Counted from the first letter of the stretch, positions 1-10,800 are shown. The stretch: DNA of 64,000 nucleotides from Symbiodinium kawagutii (GCA_009767595.1 VSDK01018208.1:427519-491518), one strand, 5' to 3'. The notes: generated by a model not told the origin, from the sequence alone. Translations and numbers: made by a program.

Positions 1-619
1 AGAGCAGTAGATCGATCATATTGGTTAGTATCGGCTCATACTGGGGAATAGTGGTTGATATTGGCCAATAGAATGCCAATAGGGGTTCAGAATGGCGGCT
101 TTTTAGTTCATTAATGGTTGACATTTGGGTAACACCGAAATTGACCGCACCGAGGGGAACCTTGTTGATTAATGGTTCATACTGTTCATTTGAGTGTTTC
201 TCAAAATCGGGGACACCAAAACTGGTTGGTTCACTATCAATTACAAGTAGTGTACAATCAAGTGGATGATTTGGGGGATGACTTGAAAAACTCCGTTTTA
301 GCTTTGATAGTGGATAGTAACGGTTGATAATGGTGGCTCATTAGCTGAGTAATGGTTCATATTCAAACCTGTTAACGACATCCGAATAGACCATACTGCT
401 TCTACAGTAAATACACCCCCCCCATTTAGCTCTATCAGTATAGTAGGAGGTTTCTCAAAATAGCTGATTAATGGTCCAAACCTGTTGATAACACCCATAT
501 TAACGATACTACTGCAGCTTTTAATGCTTTGTTTTTTATCAGTAGTATGGTTTTCAGAAATATAGGTTTTCAGTGTGTTCTCTCAATTTCTTGTTTTAAT
601 CATAATATCAAATTAAGCG
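1..619. other. Gene-free flank with repeat fragments
   Basis: This lies beyond the proposed stop codon at 620-622. It holds diverged TTGGTTGATATTGG-type simple sequence and pieces of the short inverted-repeat family 1 (TTTCTCAAAAT at about 195-205 and 453-463; AAACTCCG-like end near 290). No splice-bounded open segment was found. Confidence 0.4.
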
Positions 620-672
620 TCAGCCCAAGTGTCCGGAAACTTTTGGCAGGCGCTCGATCTTCACGGGGCAGC
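620..672 (-). CDS. Candidate terminal exon of the left-hand chain
   Basis: Minus-strand open segment after a CTTGCAG acceptor (at 673-679). It reads CPVKIERLPKVSGHLG and then TGA (620-622). It starts with two bases that complete a Gly codon left by the exon at 3043-3162, so the phase agrees. The product is unknown. As a 53-nt terminal exon it would end the nine-exon chain 7634-620. A splice-bounded stop this short could also be chance; the phase match is the main support. Confidence 0.45.
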
Positions 673-959
673 CTGCAAGTGGGATAGTGGGGTATCCAAG
701 GTGGGCCCCCGGCTAGGTCATGCGGCCTGGGCTACCCAGAGTGGCCAACGGTGCTTGATGATTGAACTCCGTTGTGAACCAAGCTACCATCACTGAGTTG
801 GTTGGGCCCAAGTCGTATAGTTTTGGAATTTTTGGGTTCCGCAATTTCCACGCTAAATGGACGCTCGCAGCGGCGGGTCCCATGCACAGGTGGCTAGTCT
901 CTTTAACTGGAACCCTGCCTCACATCATGGATTCAAGAAGGTCGCTCCTATAGCAGCAA

Positions 960-1100
960 CAATTGCGAATCAACCAACAAACCACCCAACCAAATCACCT
1001 AACCTAGTCAACTAACCTAATCACCCAACCACCCAACCAAATCAACCAACCAACCAACCCACCAAACCCACCCAAACCCAACCAACCAACTCCCCCGGCA
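960..1100. repeat. CAAC/CCAA simple repeat
   Basis: Imperfect CAACCAAC/CACCCAACC array. The same type recurs at 19437-19525, where a GC-richer segment with repeated CAAGC units follows. In both places the repeat abuts a short GC-rich island. Confidence 0.8.
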
Positions 1101-2900
1101 AGCGGCCTGGCAAGCCCGGCACTTTGCGAAAGAAGAAATACAAATAGGGATGAAGCCTCGACTGTGGAGAAACCTACCAACGCTGGGTGCGAACAGCCAC
1201 CCCGTCATGAGTTACATGTCATGCGCGAGTCAACCAACCACTTTACTAGGGACAAACAATACTTGGGTAGTTGGGCTTGAACCAGCTGGTTGATAATTGA
1301 TTACATTTAATTACTAGGAAAACAATGCTCAAAAAAAAACAGCAACACTGTTGACGCTCAACAAAAATATCAGGCCTCACATTGCCTTGCCTGTTTCAAT
1401 GCTGAACGAACATCAACCTGACCTAAAAGCTCAAGGAGTTCGTAGCTGGACAACTGCAGTCAGGTCAAGTCGGATATTGATTGGCCATGCATGACGCATC
1501 CAAAATAATGATGTTGCCCACAGGTGAAAGGATCACCTCTGATGTTTTTTGAAAAATTGAGATGACCATGATGATCAAACTTTATCAAACACTATTCACA
1601 TCTATTCACCATCATGAATAAAGCACACCAAACCGTTTATATGTTAACTAGAATTCAGCATGATTAAGAACATTTAAGAACCATTACATGAGCCGTCATG
1701 AGCCCCACTATAAACAATATTTGAAGATTGTCCGGATGCAAATGCCACGAATACTGTGCGCCGCGTGTGTTTTTGAAGACAGGGAAGGGCTGCAGCTCAT
1801 GCAACCTTTGCATGATGCCGACTGGGCATGTTCGGATGCATTGGGAGCAACCCTATGATGCCGCCTGTGGTCGTGATGTTGCGACCACATTGACTTGGCT
1901 TTCAATCATGAAGCTGTTGGGGAGCGCAGTCTGGGAGAAACTCAATCAAGGATGGCACTTCCATCACCATCTTGACCAAGGTACGGTGTACCCATTGCAA
2001 TACATGCAATTCACAAAGCATACGGTGTCCGTCTGCACGGCTTGGTCGGCCTGGGATCCCTGGTGGAAGGAACCTGGGATTTGCAAGCGGGAAAGAGCAG
2101 GAAGATGTGTGGGATCCCAAAGACCCTAAATGTTTGCAAGGATCATTGATTCATCTCTTCAATGCAGCAAAGTAATTGGCTGCGCTCATGCGTGCAGGCA
2201 GTGTCGCGGCGACAAAAGGCGAAATGCTGTCGTGGATCGTTGCGATTCGTTGCGCAGGACTCGCTGAATCTCTCCCCTCGCCGCACTTCGTTCGCAGAAG
2301 GGATTCCCACACTCAACTTTGTCTGTTACTGTATGTGGGTACCTTCGCGTTTCGCCTCGTCTTCCGAAAAACACTATGAACCTATCATCACTATGAAGTA
2401 TGTATGGTTCATCGAAAGTTCACCAAGCAAGCACAACAGTATGTTTTTTATTGTTGATCAATGGGAGATCTTTACTGCAAAAAAGCTCTTCATGCTTAGA
2501 GGTAAATAAGCGGCAACTTATGGTAGCATTGCACGGATCTCCCATGAAGCATGGTTCAGTAACATGGACCACTGCTGTCCTGAATTAATATAGTGTGTAC
2601 TATTTATATATGGATAATTCAAAAGATCGGTTTCATTCACCACCATCATCAAATCACCGCTACGACCATCATGGTAACCACCATTCATGCTCATCAGTGA
2701 TGGTTTATTGGCCAAAAAAACATTAACCACCCGAAATAACCATTCTTCTAACTAACATGGACCCTTCCACCCTTCCATAAGGGCATATTCATAGGAAAGT
2801 CGTCAAAAAATCCTTATTACCCGGAAAGGTCAGGCTCTTAGTTTCCATGAGCGCAACATTGCACCCAGCATTATTAAGCTGGTCATTTACCACCATCGCC
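1100..2900. other. Intron or spacer without a supported exon
   Basis: Contains several overlapping open frames on both strands (for example 1728-2129 plus and 2162-2509 plus) but nothing that combines splice signals with one clearly coding frame. The 1728-2129 plus frame is Cys-rich at its start and has no recognised motif. It may be a decayed coding relic. Confidence 0.35.
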
Positions 2901-2917
2901 AAACCCAACCCATCACC

Positions 2918-3022
2918 AGCATCAATCACCAGCATCAATCACCAGCATCAATCACCAGCATCAATCAACCATCAATCAACCATCAATCAACCATCAATCA
3001 ACCATCAATCAACCATTAAGCC
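2918..3022. repeat. CATCAATCA tandem repeat
   Basis: Tandem 11-12 bp units: CATCAATCACCAG repeated about four times, passing into CATCAATCAAC repeated about six times. It ends about 20 bases before the donor side of the exon at 3043-3162 (minus strand). Confidence 0.85.
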
Positions 3023-3042
3023 TTGCTTGCCTCCACCTTAAC

Positions 3043-3162
3043 CCAGCAGGTCACTGGCGTCAAGGCACTTGGTAAACCACGGCTGGAGATTCGCTTCCCG
3101 CAGCGACACCGAAAGGTGCTCGGGAAGAAGATCCGCCGTACCTGAGAGGTCCACCAGCAGCC
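3043..3162 (-). CDS. Internal exon, left-hand chain (exon 8 of 9)
   Basis: A 120-nt minus-strand exon: acceptor CACCAG|GG at 3163-3164, donor G|GTTAAG at 3037-3042. It encodes 39 residues including LLVDLSGTADLL and LREANLQPWFTKCLDASDLL. The frame is fixed by the previous exon, which leaves one base, and it leaves one base for the terminal exon. The segment HLSVSLREANLQPWF loosely resembles the [11 protein letters not shown] strand of the repeat module elsewhere in the window, so it may be a diverged C-terminal module. Function unknown. Confidence 0.6.
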
Positions 3163-3220
3163 CTGGTGATCGTGGTGCCCATCGGCCCTGGCCACGATGA
3201 GCTGTGCGGCATTGGGATTT

Positions 3221-3329
3221 AGGTGTTTCTCAAGCCAAAATAAGGAACCCTCAAAATGGCTGGTTTAGCATTATAAATGACTACTATTGGATGAAATTTG
3301 GGGGTACCCCTATTTTGAGAAAGCACCAT
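3221..3329. mobile_element. Inverted-repeat element, family 1
   Basis: About 110 bp, bounded by GGTGTTTCTCAAG and TTTTGAGAAAGCACC, with GGGGGTACCCC near one end. Diverged copy. Confidence 0.7.
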
Positions 3330-3532
3330 TTGATTGCTGAGCATCTTGTTCATGAGCTGTTTTTCATATGACATTTGCAAGCGTTAACCGCCACTACTAA
3401 GCACCATTGTAAAAAACCATCAACCAGTATTAACCACTAGAAACCATTCTTAACCATTTTCAACCAGTCTCAGCAGTGAACAACCATCAACCAGCATCAA
3501 CCACCCATCTCAAAGCATGGTTGTTGGGTCTA

Positions 3533-3638
3533 TATGGTGGTTTCTCAAAATAGGCGTACCCCCAAATCATCCACTATAAGTCATGTGTAGTAATAAGCCA
3601 ACCATTTTTGGGGGTCCCTAATTTTGAGAAACTACATA
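3533..3638. mobile_element. Inverted-repeat element, family 1
   Basis: Near-intact copy: ends GGTGGTTTCTCAAAATAG and TTTTGAGAAACTACATATA, interior ATCATCCA and AACCAACCATTTTTGGGGG as in the other copies. Confidence 0.8.
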
Positions 3639-3676
3639 TAGTCCCCTATCATTAGCCATGAACAGCTGTGAGCCAC

Positions 3677-3750
3677 CCTTGGTTGCTTGCTCGCCGTTGT
3701 CGTCCAAGCTGCTGTGTTGGATCTGCTGCAGCTGTGAGAGGCGACGCCAA
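3677..3750 (-). CDS. Internal exon, left-hand chain (exon 7 of 9)
   Basis: Minus-strand, 74 nt. Acceptor TTTCTACAG|T (pyrimidine-rich), donor G|GTGGCT. It encodes WRRLSQLQQIQHSS followed by LDDNGEQATK, hydrophilic and Gln-rich. The first base joins the two left by exon 5852-5892, giving Ser. The last base passes to exon 3043-3162. The other frames are open but less protein-like. Product unknown. Confidence 0.6.
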
Positions 3751-3819
3751 CTGTAGAAACCACAGGAGAAGGAAGACAGCAAATACAAATAACCTGGGGA
3801 AGACAGTCATGGCTAAGGA

Positions 3820-4150
3820 ATGGTGAATCAATGGTTAATGATGCTTAAAATGGGTAAGGAATGATTGAAAATGATGGTTTATGATGGTTTATGATGGTTA
3901 AATGATTGAAAATGATGGTTGATGATGGTTAATGATGGTTAATGATGGTTAATGATGGGTAAATGATTGAAAATGATGGTTAATGATGTTTAATGATGGT
4001 TAATGATGGTTAATGATGGTTAAATGCAGGTTAAATGCAGGTTAAATGCAGGTTAAATGCAGGTTAAATGGTCGGTAAATCATGGCATGGATGAAAATGA
4101 TGGTTAAAATGGTAAATGATGGTTAACATGTTAACATGGTTGGTTTAAGT
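3820..4150. repeat. TGATGGTTAA-type tandem array
   Basis: Many copies of (A)TGATGGTTA(A), interrupted at 4021-4073 by four units of AGGTTAAATGC. On the complementary strand this is the TTAACCATCA motif that dominates introns across the window. Confidence 0.9.
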
Positions 4151-4159
4151 GGCTAAGGA

Positions 4160-5650
4160 ATGGCTAAGGAAGACAGTCATGGCTAAGGAATTGTGAATTG
4201 CACAATGGTTAACGATGCTTAAAATGGTTGGTAATAGCTACAAGTAGTGGTTGATGAATGGTTCATGAACCATTGGTCATGGACAGTAACCATCAAAAAG
4301 CAGTAACCATTAAAAAACAAACAAAATGATAAACCACTGTTGAAAAAATACTATACATAAACCATGATCGACAACCACTGGTGCTGGCTACAACAACTGT
4401 GATTGTTTTTTTGTTTAATGCCGTGGTGGAAAGCATGTATCTATTAGTATACAGTATACATGTAGTATACATCATTTGCACACATGTAAATGAAAGCCTA
4501 TATAGAGATCATCTGCATCTTAAGTATGTAATTGCAAACCATATATATCAAAGAACTTGTGCCAACATACATGCAAATGAAGTCCAACAGGTACGCACTG
4601 TGTTCCATGTACACGCCAGCCAGTCCACTGTTTGAGTTTCACTCATGGGTGAATACATTCTAGGTGCCAGCCGGTCCAAGTCCAGGTGATACCCTGTTTC
4701 AAGAAAGTACAGCAGAGATCCCTTGAGACTTTAGAGTGATATAACGATAACGGATAAACAAAATATCAATGTATATAATAATACCTTAGACATCTTTGTA
4801 GTGATATGCCAAGATCGTTAGAGTGATCAACAAATCGCAAAAAAACAGGTATAGCTATGGGGATATGATAATGACCATATGTCCAATGTGGATTTCGAAA
4901 TAGTAATGATGATAACACGCATTCAAACATGACAATAAAAGGGTTTCAACAACAATAATATGACAGGTTGTATGCTGAATAATTAGTAGCCAAGAGTAAA
5001 TGTGGCTATAACAACAATAACAGGGTAAGAAGCAGTTTTGCATACAATACTAGAATAGTAACAGAGGTCACAAGCTCTCCTGGCTACAATACCAGCAAGA
5101 CACAACAACCATGTGGTAGTGACCAAGAACGATCTGAATATAACAACAAAGAACCTCTTTGAGAACTGGTGAAAAGCCAGAGGAACTTGTTGTCGCCCAT
5201 TAATGATGTTTGATGGGTGATAGTTGATGCTCTCAAATAGGGATCCTATAAAATAACTAGATATCCTGAGTTGAGTAACCAGCAATAATCAACTGGGTGT
5301 AGTAGCCTGCGGTTTTGAAATCAACAACTACCTACAATCAAAGAACTATCAAGGACATTCATTGAGTTAGGTTCAAAATCAATGGCCACCCAACAACAGA
5401 CAACTGTTTGGCTCAAACATCACCCGCAACTGCTGGTTTTCCTGAAAGCAAATCATTCTGAGAACAGAAGACAATGGAAATGGATATGCCCATCACTAAA
5501 TACACATCCGCTGAATTATATCCCAACTACGAAAACATTGAATACATGTCCCTAAGCATCCACTAATATACTCATCCAAGCATCATTTTTTGGATGATAG
5601 CCACTAGTGGTCGTTTTTGGATGATAGCCGCTTATGCACTAATATACTGA
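4160..5650. other. Intron without a supported exon
   Basis: AT-rich sequence with scattered TATACATGTA-like stretches. One island at 4640-4740 is open on both strands (minus: LLYFLETGYHLDLDRLAP), but no splice-phase partner was found, so it was not called. Confidence 0.3.
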
Positions 5651-5661
5651 TCCAATATGCA

Positions 5662-5783
5662 ATATGGCTGTGGGTCAAAACCCCGTACCCCTGGTTCCCC
5701 TATCATTAAGCATTGTTTCCCTTATTATTGCTGGTCATTATTCCCCATTATTGGCTGGTAAATATTGACCCATAGCCATATCA
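5662..5783. mobile_element. Inverted-repeat element, family 2
   Basis: About 120 bp with ends ATATGGCTGTGGGTCAAAAC and TATTGACCCATAGCCATAT (inverted) and the interior CCGTACCCCTGGTTCCCC and AACCATTGTTTTCCC-like core. Near-intact copy. Confidence 0.85.
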
Positions 5784-5851
5784 CTAATGGTTATTGCATG
5801 GCCACTCTTTTTCTACCAACGTCCATGACCAACGAACCGCAAGTCATCCAC

Positions 5852-5892
5852 CTGGGATCTCCAGTGATACCAAGCAGCTCCGGTGAGTCGGC
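5852..5892 (-). CDS. Internal micro-exon, left-hand chain (exon 6 of 9)
   Basis: 41 nt on the minus strand: acceptor CACCCAG|G, donor CCCAG|GTGGAT. It encodes ADSPELLGITGDP and leaves AG, completed to Ser by the next exon. It starts in phase 0, matching the 36-nt exon upstream. Product unknown. The shortness makes it uncertain on its own. Confidence 0.5.
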
Positions 5893-6241
5893 CTGGGTGG
5901 TGACTCAAGGTGAACCAATCATCTACCATCAATGTTGATGAATTGATGGTTATTGATTGGTGAAGTCGTTCAACCTGAATGAAACGTAGTTATGTCATAA
6001 CTGGTGCTTAGCTAGCTGGTAGGCCAAGTGAACCAAGGCGTCACCAAGTGCAATGGTCAATAGTGGAATTAGTTCGTAATTGAAACCATTCAATTTGTTA
6101 AATGGGGATGGGTCAAGCCACCAATAATGCAAAAAAGGGGGTAGTAGTTCACATCCCAACAGTATGAATAGTGACTGGTCATTTATAGGATGCAAACAGC
6201 CAAGCGTACGAGGTTTTAACCGACAACGATACGGCCGTTAC

Positions 6242-6277
6242 CAACAACTTTTGTATGGTACCATTTGCCGTAAACAA
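6242..6277 (-). CDS. Internal micro-exon, left-hand chain (exon 5 of 9)
   Basis: 36 nt on the minus strand: acceptor CCCCTCCAG|T, donor TTG|GTAACG. It encodes LFTANGTIQKLL in phase 0 at both ends. The same frame stays open for 20 more codons past the donor, so the exon could be longer. Confidence 0.45.
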
Positions 6278-6845
6278 CTGGAGGGGCATTCAATGCTTAT
6301 GATGATGGCAAATCATGGTGCTAACAAATAGTGACTATAAGATAGTCTTGCTCATTGAGAAATAAACCATGAATCATGGCAATGGATAGTAATATGGCTA
6401 ATTAAGGTTGTTGGAATGCTTGAATCATCATGGCAACCATCACGACCAAGAATCACCAAATACTATAAAATGCTTTGTCAATGTGACTAATGGTCGCAAT
6501 GGGGAGATGTCATAAGTGGCAAATTAATGCAAATTACATAGTACCATAAACCTGTGCATTGTTGGACCGACTATTGCCCCGAAAATTGGGAATAATCATG
6601 GCTAATCCCAAGCCATCTGGTGCATTTCATGCAGACCACAGCCGTTCAGCTGGGGGCCCGGGGTACCACCGCCACAGTCATTCAGCTGGGTGTGGCCAGA
6701 ATGTTGGTTGGTTGATCATGTTTCACCCACTGGGACTTGAAAATGATTAGCCACCATCAACTGGCACGTCAACCACCATTAGATACCATTAGCCATGAAT
6801 GACCTTGGCCTACCGATGCTCAACTTGGTCCCAGTTCACCGCAAC

Positions 6846-6917
6846 CTGATGCAGTGTCACCAGCTCATGCCTAACAGTTGGATGTTGCAACGCCAATCGC
6901 AGCAAAGGTCCAAAAAC
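6846..6917 (-). CDS. Internal exon, left-hand chain (exon 4 of 9)
   Basis: Minus strand, acceptor CGTTTGTAG|G. It encodes VFGPLLRLALQHPTVRHELV and then TLHQ. I chose donor CAG|GTTGCG because it gives phase 0 to the next exon. An alternative donor G|GTAGGC at 6808-6813 would extend the exon to 6814 (adding VAVNWDQVEH). Leu-rich, possibly helical. No domain recognised. Confidence 0.55.
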
Positions 6918-7019
6918 CTACAAACGTGCCATCAACAATGGAATCGCTTACATGGGAATGTGTGTGGAGAAGTAACCATGTGTAGCCATGGATTATTTCC
7001 CTAGTTTAACAAAGTTAAC

Positions 7020-7087
7020 AAAGCGTGCGGGTTGGGTGGCGAAGCTCTCCCAAAAACACGGTGATGTATGGCATGCCCAACCAACTA
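7020..7087 (-). CDS. Internal exon, left-hand chain (exon 3 of 9)
   Basis: Minus strand, acceptor CCCAG|T or the equivalent CAGTAG|T three bases on, donor T|GTTAAC. In the phase required by its neighbours it reads CHTSPCFWESFATQPARF. A second frame (MPYITVFLGELRHPTRTL) is also open and looks protein-like but does not join in phase to exon 4, so the frame is the weak point. Confidence 0.45.
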
Positions 7088-7228
7088 CTGGGAGTGGGTG
7101 ATCATCGGGAAGATTTCTTGGCTTCACAAAGGGCCAAAAAATCAAGATTGATCAAACATTTTTTATACTGGGATTTATGATGGGATTTGTCATGATGACG
7201 ATGTTGATGATGATGATGATGATTAGAC

Positions 7229-7309
7229 AATGCATTGCCACATCCTCCGCTGTGCCCACCAAGAGACGCGTCTCCAAACATCCTCGCAACGTGGCCAGGA
7301 AACAATGCA
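7229..7309 (-). CDS. Internal exon, left-hand chain (exon 2 of 9)
   Basis: 81 nt on the minus strand: acceptor AAACTAG|T, donor T|GTCTAA. It encodes HCFLATLRGCLETRLLVGTA followed by EDVAMH. It needs one base from exon 1 and passes one on, both consistent. The donor abuts a short (GAT)n run at 7195-7222. All three frames are open here. This one is chosen by phase. Confidence 0.5.
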
Positions 7310-7591
7310 CTAGTTTAGATCAACCTATGAGATCAAGCAAATGGTTTGCTTGGGTGGTTAATTGATAGATGTTGGTAGGCATTGGCTGTTAACAGTAAAT
7401 CAACAGTCACTTTTGTATAGGTATCTAATAACCATAATCATAAACAATTGTTAACCATCACCATTATAGCTGTAACAATTTAGCAAAAAATGCTGCTGTA
7501 ATATTTATCAACCATTGACCATTGAACGTAACAACTGGATCTACCATTGTGGCAGCGCAAATATGACCAGGTCGGAAATGGGTTGCCTTAC

Positions 7592-7634
7592 CATTGTATT
7601 GTAGGAATCTGAGGACCCTCTCCCCACGACCCCA
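7592..7634 (-). CDS. Internal micro-exon, left-hand chain (exon 1 of 9 found)
   Basis: 43 nt on the minus strand: acceptor TTTAG|T, donor AATG|GTAAGG (closest to a classical donor in this chain). It encodes WGRGERVLRFLQYN plus one base. It begins in phase 0. A possible phase-0 donor GCC|GTAAAA at 8335-8340 lies upstream in the long open stretch 8242-8910. Confidence 0.5.
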
Positions 7635-7639
7635 CTAAA

Positions 7640-8240
7640 CCAACCATTGGATTCAAACAAGGACGGGAGGCGCTGAAGATGATCATTGGTGGTAGTGGTT
7701 TATAGTGGCTAATTATGCTTTATATTATGATTTATTTTGGTTGAGACTAGCTTATAACAACCACGATTATTGGGACTAGCGGGCACAAAGTACCATGAGT
7801 ATCTACGAAGCATGACTAATGAACCAATGCCATAAGCCAGTACCAGTTGCAATTCATTGAACATGATCAATACATATCAATACTATCCATTATCATCTTA
7901 AAATCATTCATCATTCTTATTGTCCACTATCAGGTCACAATTCGACCACCATCATTGAACAAGTCATTGACCGTGACTTCGAACCACCATCATGGCAAAA
8001 ATCCCTAGGATTACTCGCTATCATGGAACCACACAGTTGATTGAGCATTACGATTGGCCAAATAACTGCCATTTGAATATTTTTTTTCAAAATGCCATTT
8101 CGCTATTTTCAACTGCAACAATGCAAAACAGTACTGACGAAACAAATAGATGGCACAAGTGTGTTTGGCTTGAGCCATCCACAGCCTCTGAAACATAGGT
8201 GTTGTGCAGTATGAGATGTATTCCATTGAATGTAACTGAG
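7640..8240. other. Intron without a supported exon
   Basis: AT-rich sequence with repeated AACCATCA-like motifs. No convincing splice-bounded coding segment. Confidence 0.35.
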
Positions 8241-8241
8241 T

Positions 8242-8910
8242 TCAATCACATCTGGAATCACGTCTGGAAGCCATTGCAACTGCTGGCGTTACGGATGATG
8301 CCGCAAATATTGTGTGATGTGACTTGACTGAGGATTTTACGGCAGCGTTCAAGGCAGCGCAATGCAGTTGCCGCAGTGTTCCTTGATGCATGTATTTCAT
8401 GGGGCTGTAGGAGCCTATAGCGGAGGCAGGGAAAACGGCATGATATTCACCGCGGTAGAGCACTTCCACTGACACCCATTTTTGCTCAACGAGGAAAGCT
8501 AGAATGCCATGCTCTCCAATGGTAGAGTCGACACCACTGAGTTTGAATCTTCCCAAGGGTGCTGTTGCCTTGAGTCCAGCAGTTTCTGTAATCTGAATCG
8601 TGGCCTCGTAGGATTTGAAACGCAAGGCATATCGAAGTGCAGTGATAGGGCCTTTTTACGCCAATCCAAAAGCTTCTTTGGCAGTTTCAGCATTCTTGAG
8701 AGCACTCTGCAAGTCATGGTTGTCACCCAACCATAGCAATTCCATTTCCTCTGAGGAGCCTTTTTTGGTGCACACTGGATCCCTCAAGCTCACCAGTCCA
8801 ACAAGGCTAAAGGTTCCCAACTTCCATGCGGGTTTTGAGTTAGTGACATTTCGCAACCCTGCGGTGCCATCTACCGATCGGTTTTGGAGTTGGAGGTGTG
8901 CCATCCATTG
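8242..8910 (-). pseudogene. Long coding-like stretch broken by one TAA
   Basis: One minus-strand frame runs about 220 codons from 8910 to a TGA at 8242-8244, with a single in-frame TAA at 8656-8658. Coding-like text lies on both sides (KPAWKLGTFSLVGLVSLRD and SALKNAETAKEAFG before; ALRFKSYEATIQITETAGLK and LVEQKWVSVEVLYRGEYHAV after). Exons elsewhere here are under 250 nt, so an intronless block this long suggests a retroposed copy with one inactivating change. It could also be a genuine large exon with a base error. A phase-0 donor (GCC|GTAAAA, 8335-8340) could link it to 7592-7634. Family not recognised. Confidence 0.55.
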
Positions 8911-8986
8911 TTACTGCAGCGTAATCATGATTGATCAGGAGAAATTTCATGAACAACCACTATCAACCTGCACCGTGCCAACCTAC

Positions 8987-9073
8987 CATGGGTTTCGAGT
9001 TATCCATCAGAGCAGGCCCCTCAAAATCTCCCAAGCTTGCCACCAAGAGACCAAAGAGCAACACCACCAAAGA
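8987..9073 (-). CDS. Candidate exon encoding a hydrophobic segment
   Basis: Minus strand: acceptor TTCTTCTTAG|T, donor ATG|GTAGGT. It reads SLVVLLFGLLVASLGDFEGP and then ALMDNSKPM in phase 0. The first 15 residues are a strong membrane or signal-peptide-like helix. The next open stretch downstream (8910-8242) is not in phase with it by any acceptor I could see, so the connection is unresolved. Confidence 0.4.
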
Positions 9074-9411
9074 CTAAGAAGAAGCTGGTGCTCCATTCTC
9101 AGTGCGGTGGCAAAATGCTGGTGGGCCGATGTCGGAGTGCGATTAATGGCAGACAAACACTAACCAATTGGGAGCAATGTGATTGGCAGTGGAATGGCAC
9201 TGGAGCTATTCCGGATGGCGTATAAGATTGATCAGCGGTTGAACCACGGTTAACTGGTTGGTGGTAATGAGCCACGACAAGAACATTAGTGGATCAACCA
9301 AGCATCCCAATTCTTGCAGAAAATAGAACCTTGTCAAAACCACCAACCAAATATTCTAGTCAGTCCAACATTTTGGTGGTTGGTGGATTAACTAATTCAA
9401 ATATCCACCAC

Positions 9412-9620
9412 CTAAGTTTCTGGTGCCCAGTAGTCAACCAGACCACGGCCACCCCCAAGCCGCCGATGCTCAGTCCAAGCACATCCCCATGCATATCGCC
9501 TGCCGAGCGTCCTTGCAAATACACCAACAAAGGATCCAACAACGGTGGCAGTTGCCCCAGTGGCGGCGGAATGCGCACGTGCACTGCTAAGCTCATGCAC
9601 AAAGCATAGAGCGAAAAGTC
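9412..9620 (-). CDS. Candidate exon with a transmembrane helix
   Basis: 209 nt on the minus strand: acceptor ATGTGCCAG|G, donor AG|GTGGTG. The frame reads DFSLYALCMSLAVHVRIPPP, then a Leu/Pro stretch (LPPLLDPLLVYLQG), then LGLSIGGLGVAVVWLTTGHQ. The last is a plausible membrane span. It lies just 5' of the left-hand chain, so it could anchor a large extracellular protein. A second frame is also open. No homologue recognised. Confidence 0.4.
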
Positions 9621-10310
9621 CTGGCACATGACAGAAAGGTGCTGCTGGCTGGTGTTGATAAGTGATGATGTAATGATTTGATGACGATTCACAATGGTCT
9701 ATGAGGGTTTGGAAGGCTCAATGATAGCTGATCCTAGTTGAGAACTGGCTGAGAATGATAGAATGGTTCATGATGGTTCATCACTACAGCTGAGGTTGAT
9801 AACGATGAATTGGCTGATCACATTGATTTTGATAAGTCATGATTATCATGTGGTTTCTGACAGTGCTCATCCCTTCCCTTCATCAAATGATCAATCACTA
9901 TAGACTATTCATAACGATATTACCGGTAGTATGATGACCATTAATGGACTATGTCATGATAATTAATGGTCAAATGACGATTCATGACCATTATTCATGT
10001 GAGTTCATCATTCATCATTCATTTCTAGTAATGATTCATGCATGAGTACAACTGATAAAAGACGTGTTCACTCCTTCCATTGACTGGCCATGAAAACGAC
10101 CAGCCAAGTCACAAAGGCAAATTCAATTCATTCACAACGCTGGAAGCCATTGGTCTATGGTGGCTGAGCGTCAACGGACCATCCAATCTTTACCCTCTGA
10201 AGCTCTAACATAGCATTGAAAATCAAGAAATTGAGGATGGCTTCCCCGAGAAGCTATCTAATTATCAAGTACGGTGATCTTCCATTTCGAGGTTCGTTTT
10301 ACTAGAACGC

Positions 10311-10421
10311 ATATGGTGGTTTCTCAAAATCGTGGTACCCCTAAATCATCCAATGCTAATCATTTGTAGTAAGAAACCAACCATTTTTGGGGGACCCCCA
10401 ATTTTAAGAAACCTCCATATG
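10311..10421. mobile_element. Inverted-repeat element, family 1
   Basis: Ends CATATGGTGGTTTCTCAAAA and TTTTAAGAAACCTCCATATG, so the flanking CATATG/CCATATG is palindromic or part of the termini. The interior GGTACCCC is typical of the family. Confidence 0.85.
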
Positions 10422-10693
10422 ATTGACATGGTTGCTTTATCATGATTATACTACCATTGGATTAGGCCACTCCTGGTTGCTCTTTAGCTCCCCCTTGAAT
10501 GGGCCATAGGGATGCCCCTGGCTCCTTAGCTGCCTCCCAGCCAGTATACAATAGTGAATGCCCCTCGTAATGATTGCCCTGGGCATTTGAAGGTAGTGTT
10601 CCTGTTGCAAACAGCGGCTCTCCACATGAAACTACTGGTTTGGGCATGGGGAGTTTGATTGCAAAGGATACGGTTGAGATTAAAGGAAACTAG

Positions 10694-10800
10694 TGTTGGT
10701 TTCTCAAAATAGTGAACCCCATATAAAAGCTTGTCTAATTACCATAAATGGCTCATAAAGGATGATTATTTAGGGCTATCCACATTTTGAGAAAGTCTCA
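10694..10800. mobile_element. Inverted-repeat element, family 1 (diverged)
   Basis: TTGGTTTCTCAAAATAGTG at one end and CATTTTGAGAAAGTCTC at the other, 107 bp apart. The interior is diverged. Confidence 0.7.

Noticed and set aside
1728-2129. 133-codon plus-strand frame, Cys-rich
   Set aside because: Opposite to the gene direction, no motif, overlapping minus frames equally open, no splice or start support.
7229-7309. Alternative frames of the exon (CIVSWPRCEDVWRR and ALFPGHVARMFGDAS)
   Set aside because: Both are open and look plausible, but neither keeps phase with exons on both sides, whereas the chosen frame does.
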